Positions 22,748 to 24,299 of a DNA stretch of 24,299 nucleotides are shown here, one piece after another. The stretch is from a virus: IMG/VR virus record IMGVR_UViG_3300021075_000015, positions 1 through 24,299 of that record, one strand, 5' to 3'. Every line of letters starts with the position of its first letter. Positions within the stretch are counted from its first letter, which is position 1. The notes beneath the pieces were generated by a model. The model saw only the letters and a program-made list of their open reading frames with translations. It searched no databases and was not told where the DNA came from. The position numbers and the translations under genes are program-made.

Positions 22748-23296
22748 ATGGATAAAAAAGAATTTGTTTATGACAATGAGATGGAAAAGCCTGCAGGTTT
22801 TTGGGAGGAGCTTATCCAACGCAAACCTAGTGATGAGGAAGTTTCACAACTAGTCCTAGAAGCAGAAGAACATCTAAGAGAGAATCCAACTGCTGTTTTT
22901 CACTGTGTGTTCACTCTTGTGCTTCAAACTAAATGCCAATTTGCTAATCCAAATAGCGAAATATGGAAAGAAACCTTTAATCGAATTGAAGCATTATGTG
23001 AAAAGTATCACGATGATGAAAAGTTAATTTACATTATGAGGGGCGCATTTTCATATAAATGCCACGATACAGATTTTGCTTTAGAACGGTTTGACACATT
23101 ACTTAATGAACCTTTTTATACTTATAGAATGGCGGAGGCAATTGCAGGAGGGCTTGCCTGTCTTTCGGATCAGGTATCACCTGCTACAGACATGGAAAAA
23201 ATCACAGCATATCTGGAGATGTTGAATAAGGAATACATTGAAAATGAGTATATAGCTTCTATGTATGCGCAAGTGCTTTCAAAGCCTATACAATAG
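22748..23296 (+). CDS. Helical unknown protein, possibly TPR-like
   Basis: This 182-residue acidic protein begins at ATG behind a strong AAGGAGG site at 22734-22740. It is almost wholly helical in pattern (DEEVSQLVLEAEEHLRENP, IWKETFNRIEALCEKYHDDE, LIYIMRGAFSYKCHDTDFALERFDTLL). The middle helices resemble TPR-like pairs (YIMRGAFSYKCHDTDFALERF), suggesting a protein-protein adaptor, but I do not recognise the family. It has no signal peptide and no catalytic motif. It follows the second nuclease-like gene by 31 bases and precedes an HTH gene, so it may be transcribed with both. Confidence 0.65.
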   Translation: MDKKEFVYDNEMEKPAGFWEELIQRKPSDEEVSQLVLEAEEHLRENPTAVFHCVFTLVLQTKCQFANPNSEIWKETFNRIEALCEKYHDDEKLIYIMRGAFSYKCHDTDFALERFDTLLNEPFYTYRMAEAIAGGLACLSDQVSPATDMEKITAYLEMLNKEYIENEYIASMYAQVLSKPIQ

Positions 23297-23352
23297 GGCT
23301 TTCAAGTGTATTAAGCAAAATACTAAGTTTGAGGATGAAAGGGACAAGCAAA

Positions 23353-23667
23353 ATGGATGGAATACTTGAGCAGATTTTATCAGAATTAAAAGAGATAAAG
23401 CAGCTTTTACTTAAAAACAAAGGGTTAGATTCTGGCATTAATAATAGTGATTCTTACCGTGAGACTATGCAGTTTAAAGAAGCATCAGAATATTTAGGAA
23501 TTACGAAGAGCAGAATCAGAACGCTTGCGATAAATGGTGAAATCAAACATTTTAAAGTAGGGAATAGATACTTATTTAAGCGGAAGGCTTTAGATGAGTG
23601 GCTGGAGGAAGTTCAAGAAGCTTCTATAGTAAAAGAAACGGGGAAAATTAGAAGAATAAAAGAGTAA
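23353..23667 (+). CDS. Excisionase-type HTH (HTH_17) DNA-binding protein
   Basis: ATG 23353 is chosen because AAAGGGA lies upstream; it gives 104 residues. The N-terminus is a coiled coil (GILEQILSELKEIKQLLL). Residues 40-84 match the helix_turn_helix type 17 / excisionase pattern: 'FKEASEYLGITKSRIRTLAINGEIKHFKVGNRYLFKRKALDEWL' in parts EASEYLGI, RIRTLAINGEI, FKVGNRYLF, LDEWL. Such proteins bind DNA either as phage excisionases or as small regulators in mobile DNA. No integrase is adjacent, so excisionase function is not supported, only the domain type. Confidence 0.8.
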   Translation: MDGILEQILSELKEIKQLLLKNKGLDSGINNSDSYRETMQFKEASEYLGITKSRIRTLAINGEIKHFKVGNRYLFKRKALDEWLEEVQEASIVKETGKIRRIKE

Positions 23668-23697
23668 GGATTATTAGAAAACTAGGGAGAGTTTGAC

Positions 23698-24186
23698 ATG
23701 GAGACTTTGATATTAATTATAATTGTTCTACTCATTTTATTGTTAGTATATATTATAATGAAACTTTTCCGAACTAGCGAAAAGGGAAGTACTGCTTATT
23801 CAGCACCTGAGATTTCGGAAAAAATTTGTGAAAGTGCAACTGATATTAGTCAAACCCCAGCTGTTATTAATCAAACCCCAACTGTTATTAATCAAACCCC
23901 AACAGAGAGCGCCCCAATTATTGAAACAGCAGTAGTATTTGAAAAAAATATGGCTCAAGTTTATGAAAATGAAAAACACTATTTGCTTTACAAAAATAGG
24001 TTATTTGATGTAAATAAAACGTTGGAATTTCTTAATAGAAAAGCAAATATTGATTTTATAGTAAAGGAATATGATGAAATTAACGATAAGGGCGAATCAT
24101 TGAAGAAATATTTATTAGATGCAGAGACTCTAATTTCATCAATTATGGTTAGAAAACGTTATCCGTTAATTTTGCTATGGACTTGA
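23698..24186 (+). CDS. N-terminally membrane-anchored protein, C-terminus probably disrupted
   Basis: This 162-residue frame starts at ATG behind TAGGGAGAG. Residues 3-22 are a transmembrane helix (LILIIIVLLILLLVYIIMKL), followed by a Pro/Thr-rich linker with three VINQTP-type units and then a soluble charged domain (YENEKHYLLYKNRLFDVNK and on). The frame ends with RKRYPLILLWT, just where sequence of an IS3 transposase takes over in another frame, so the natural C-terminus is probably lost by the insertion. The function is unknown. The anchored-domain layout would suit a membrane-bound receptor or scaffold. Confidence 0.6.
   Translation: METLILIIIVLLILLLVYIIMKLFRTSEKGSTAYSAPEISEKICESATDISQTPAVINQTPTVINQTPTESAPIIETAVVFEKNMAQVYENEKHYLLYKNRLFDVNKTLEFLNRKANIDFIVKEYDEINDKGESLKKYLLDAETLISSIMVRKRYPLILLWT
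23839..23901 (+). repeat. Three tandem 21-base units
   Basis: Units at 23839-23859, 23860-23880 and 23881-23901 share the form xCTGwTATTArTCAAACCCCA; the last two differ only at their first base. They encode (D/V)I(S/N)QTP(A/T) repeats in the linker of the anchored protein and could vary in number. Confidence 0.85.
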
Positions 24187-24299
24187 TCCAATTGCCGCAG
24201 AAATCAAGGAGAAAATGGGACACGGAAAACGCAGAGTAAAGCGTTTGATGAGAGCTAATGGGATACATTCAAAAAGAAAGATCAAGTGGAAAGCAACAA
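24170..24299 (+). mobile_element. IS3-family transposase fragment (OrfB N-terminal part), continues past window
   Basis: From about 24170 a frame different from the preceding gene reads FCYGLDPIAAEIKEKMGHGK, then RRVKRLMRANGIHSKRKIKWKAT, which is the conserved HTH_21 segment (xRVxRLMRxNGIxxKRKxK) at the N-terminal end of IS3-family OrfB transposases. No start codon or OrfA is seen upstream: a stop codon (TAA 24167-24169) precedes directly. This is therefore a 5'-truncated transposase remnant or the edge of an insertion; the rest lies outside the window. Confidence 0.7.

Noticed and set aside
23279-23306. Hairpin AAAGCC...GGCTTT around the stop of the helical protein gene
   Set aside because: The stem has a bulge and no T run follows, so it does not qualify as a terminator.
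1-24299. tRNA or rRNA genes, including a tRNA as prophage attachment site
   Set aside because: No cloverleaf or rRNA-like segment was recognised in the intergenic regions, which are all short.

Overview
The window is AT-rich, strongly Shine-Dalgarno driven DNA in which every supported gene is on the + strand. Gene families (phi13-type major tail protein, phiLC3-type holin, tandem large serine recombinases, DUF6273 and Big_2 secreted proteins with Pro/Thr linkers) point to a low-GC Gram-positive bacterium (Bacillota), most likely a Clostridia member. The species cannot be read from the sequence.

Positions 1-14,774 are the right part of a siphovirus-type prophage in late-gene order: HK97 gp10-like protein (cut by the window edge), tail-terminator-like protein, major tail protein, tail assembly chaperone with a -1 frameshift extension, tape measure, distal tail protein, tail endopeptidase-like protein, fibre protein, collagen-like receptor-binding protein, small Tfa-like chaperone, XhlA-like protein, single-domain amidase and holin. 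A two-gene AT-rich cargo cassette (1877-3235) with its own promoter and terminator sits between the chaperone and the tape measure gene. After the lysis genes come an HTH/zinc-ribbon protein, a SHOCT-like protein and two overlapping serine recombinase genes. A strong terminator at 14,794-14,832 probably lies close to the prophage end.

From about 14,980 the content changes. First come two secreted proteins (a DUF6273 protein and a ComEC-like metallo-beta-lactamase-fold protein) that end in the same 252-bp Big_2 (Ig-like) module. Then comes an accessory island: a charged protein with a probable frameshift at its start, a DUF6979-like protein, an odd lipoprotein, a PD-(D/E)XK protein, a winged-HTH protein translationally coupled to a beta-CASP (RNase J-like) nuclease, a second PD-(D/E)XK protein, a helical unknown, an excisionase-type HTH protein, and a membrane-anchored protein that runs into an IS3-family transposase fragment at the window edge.

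The best candidate for an undescribed system is the nuclease cluster at 19,352-22,716, where the HTH and beta-CASP genes share one base of start and stop codon and are flanked by two small predicted nucleases. A defence or stress role is inference from domain content and setting. The second candidate is the phage cargo cassette, which has the layout of a moron.
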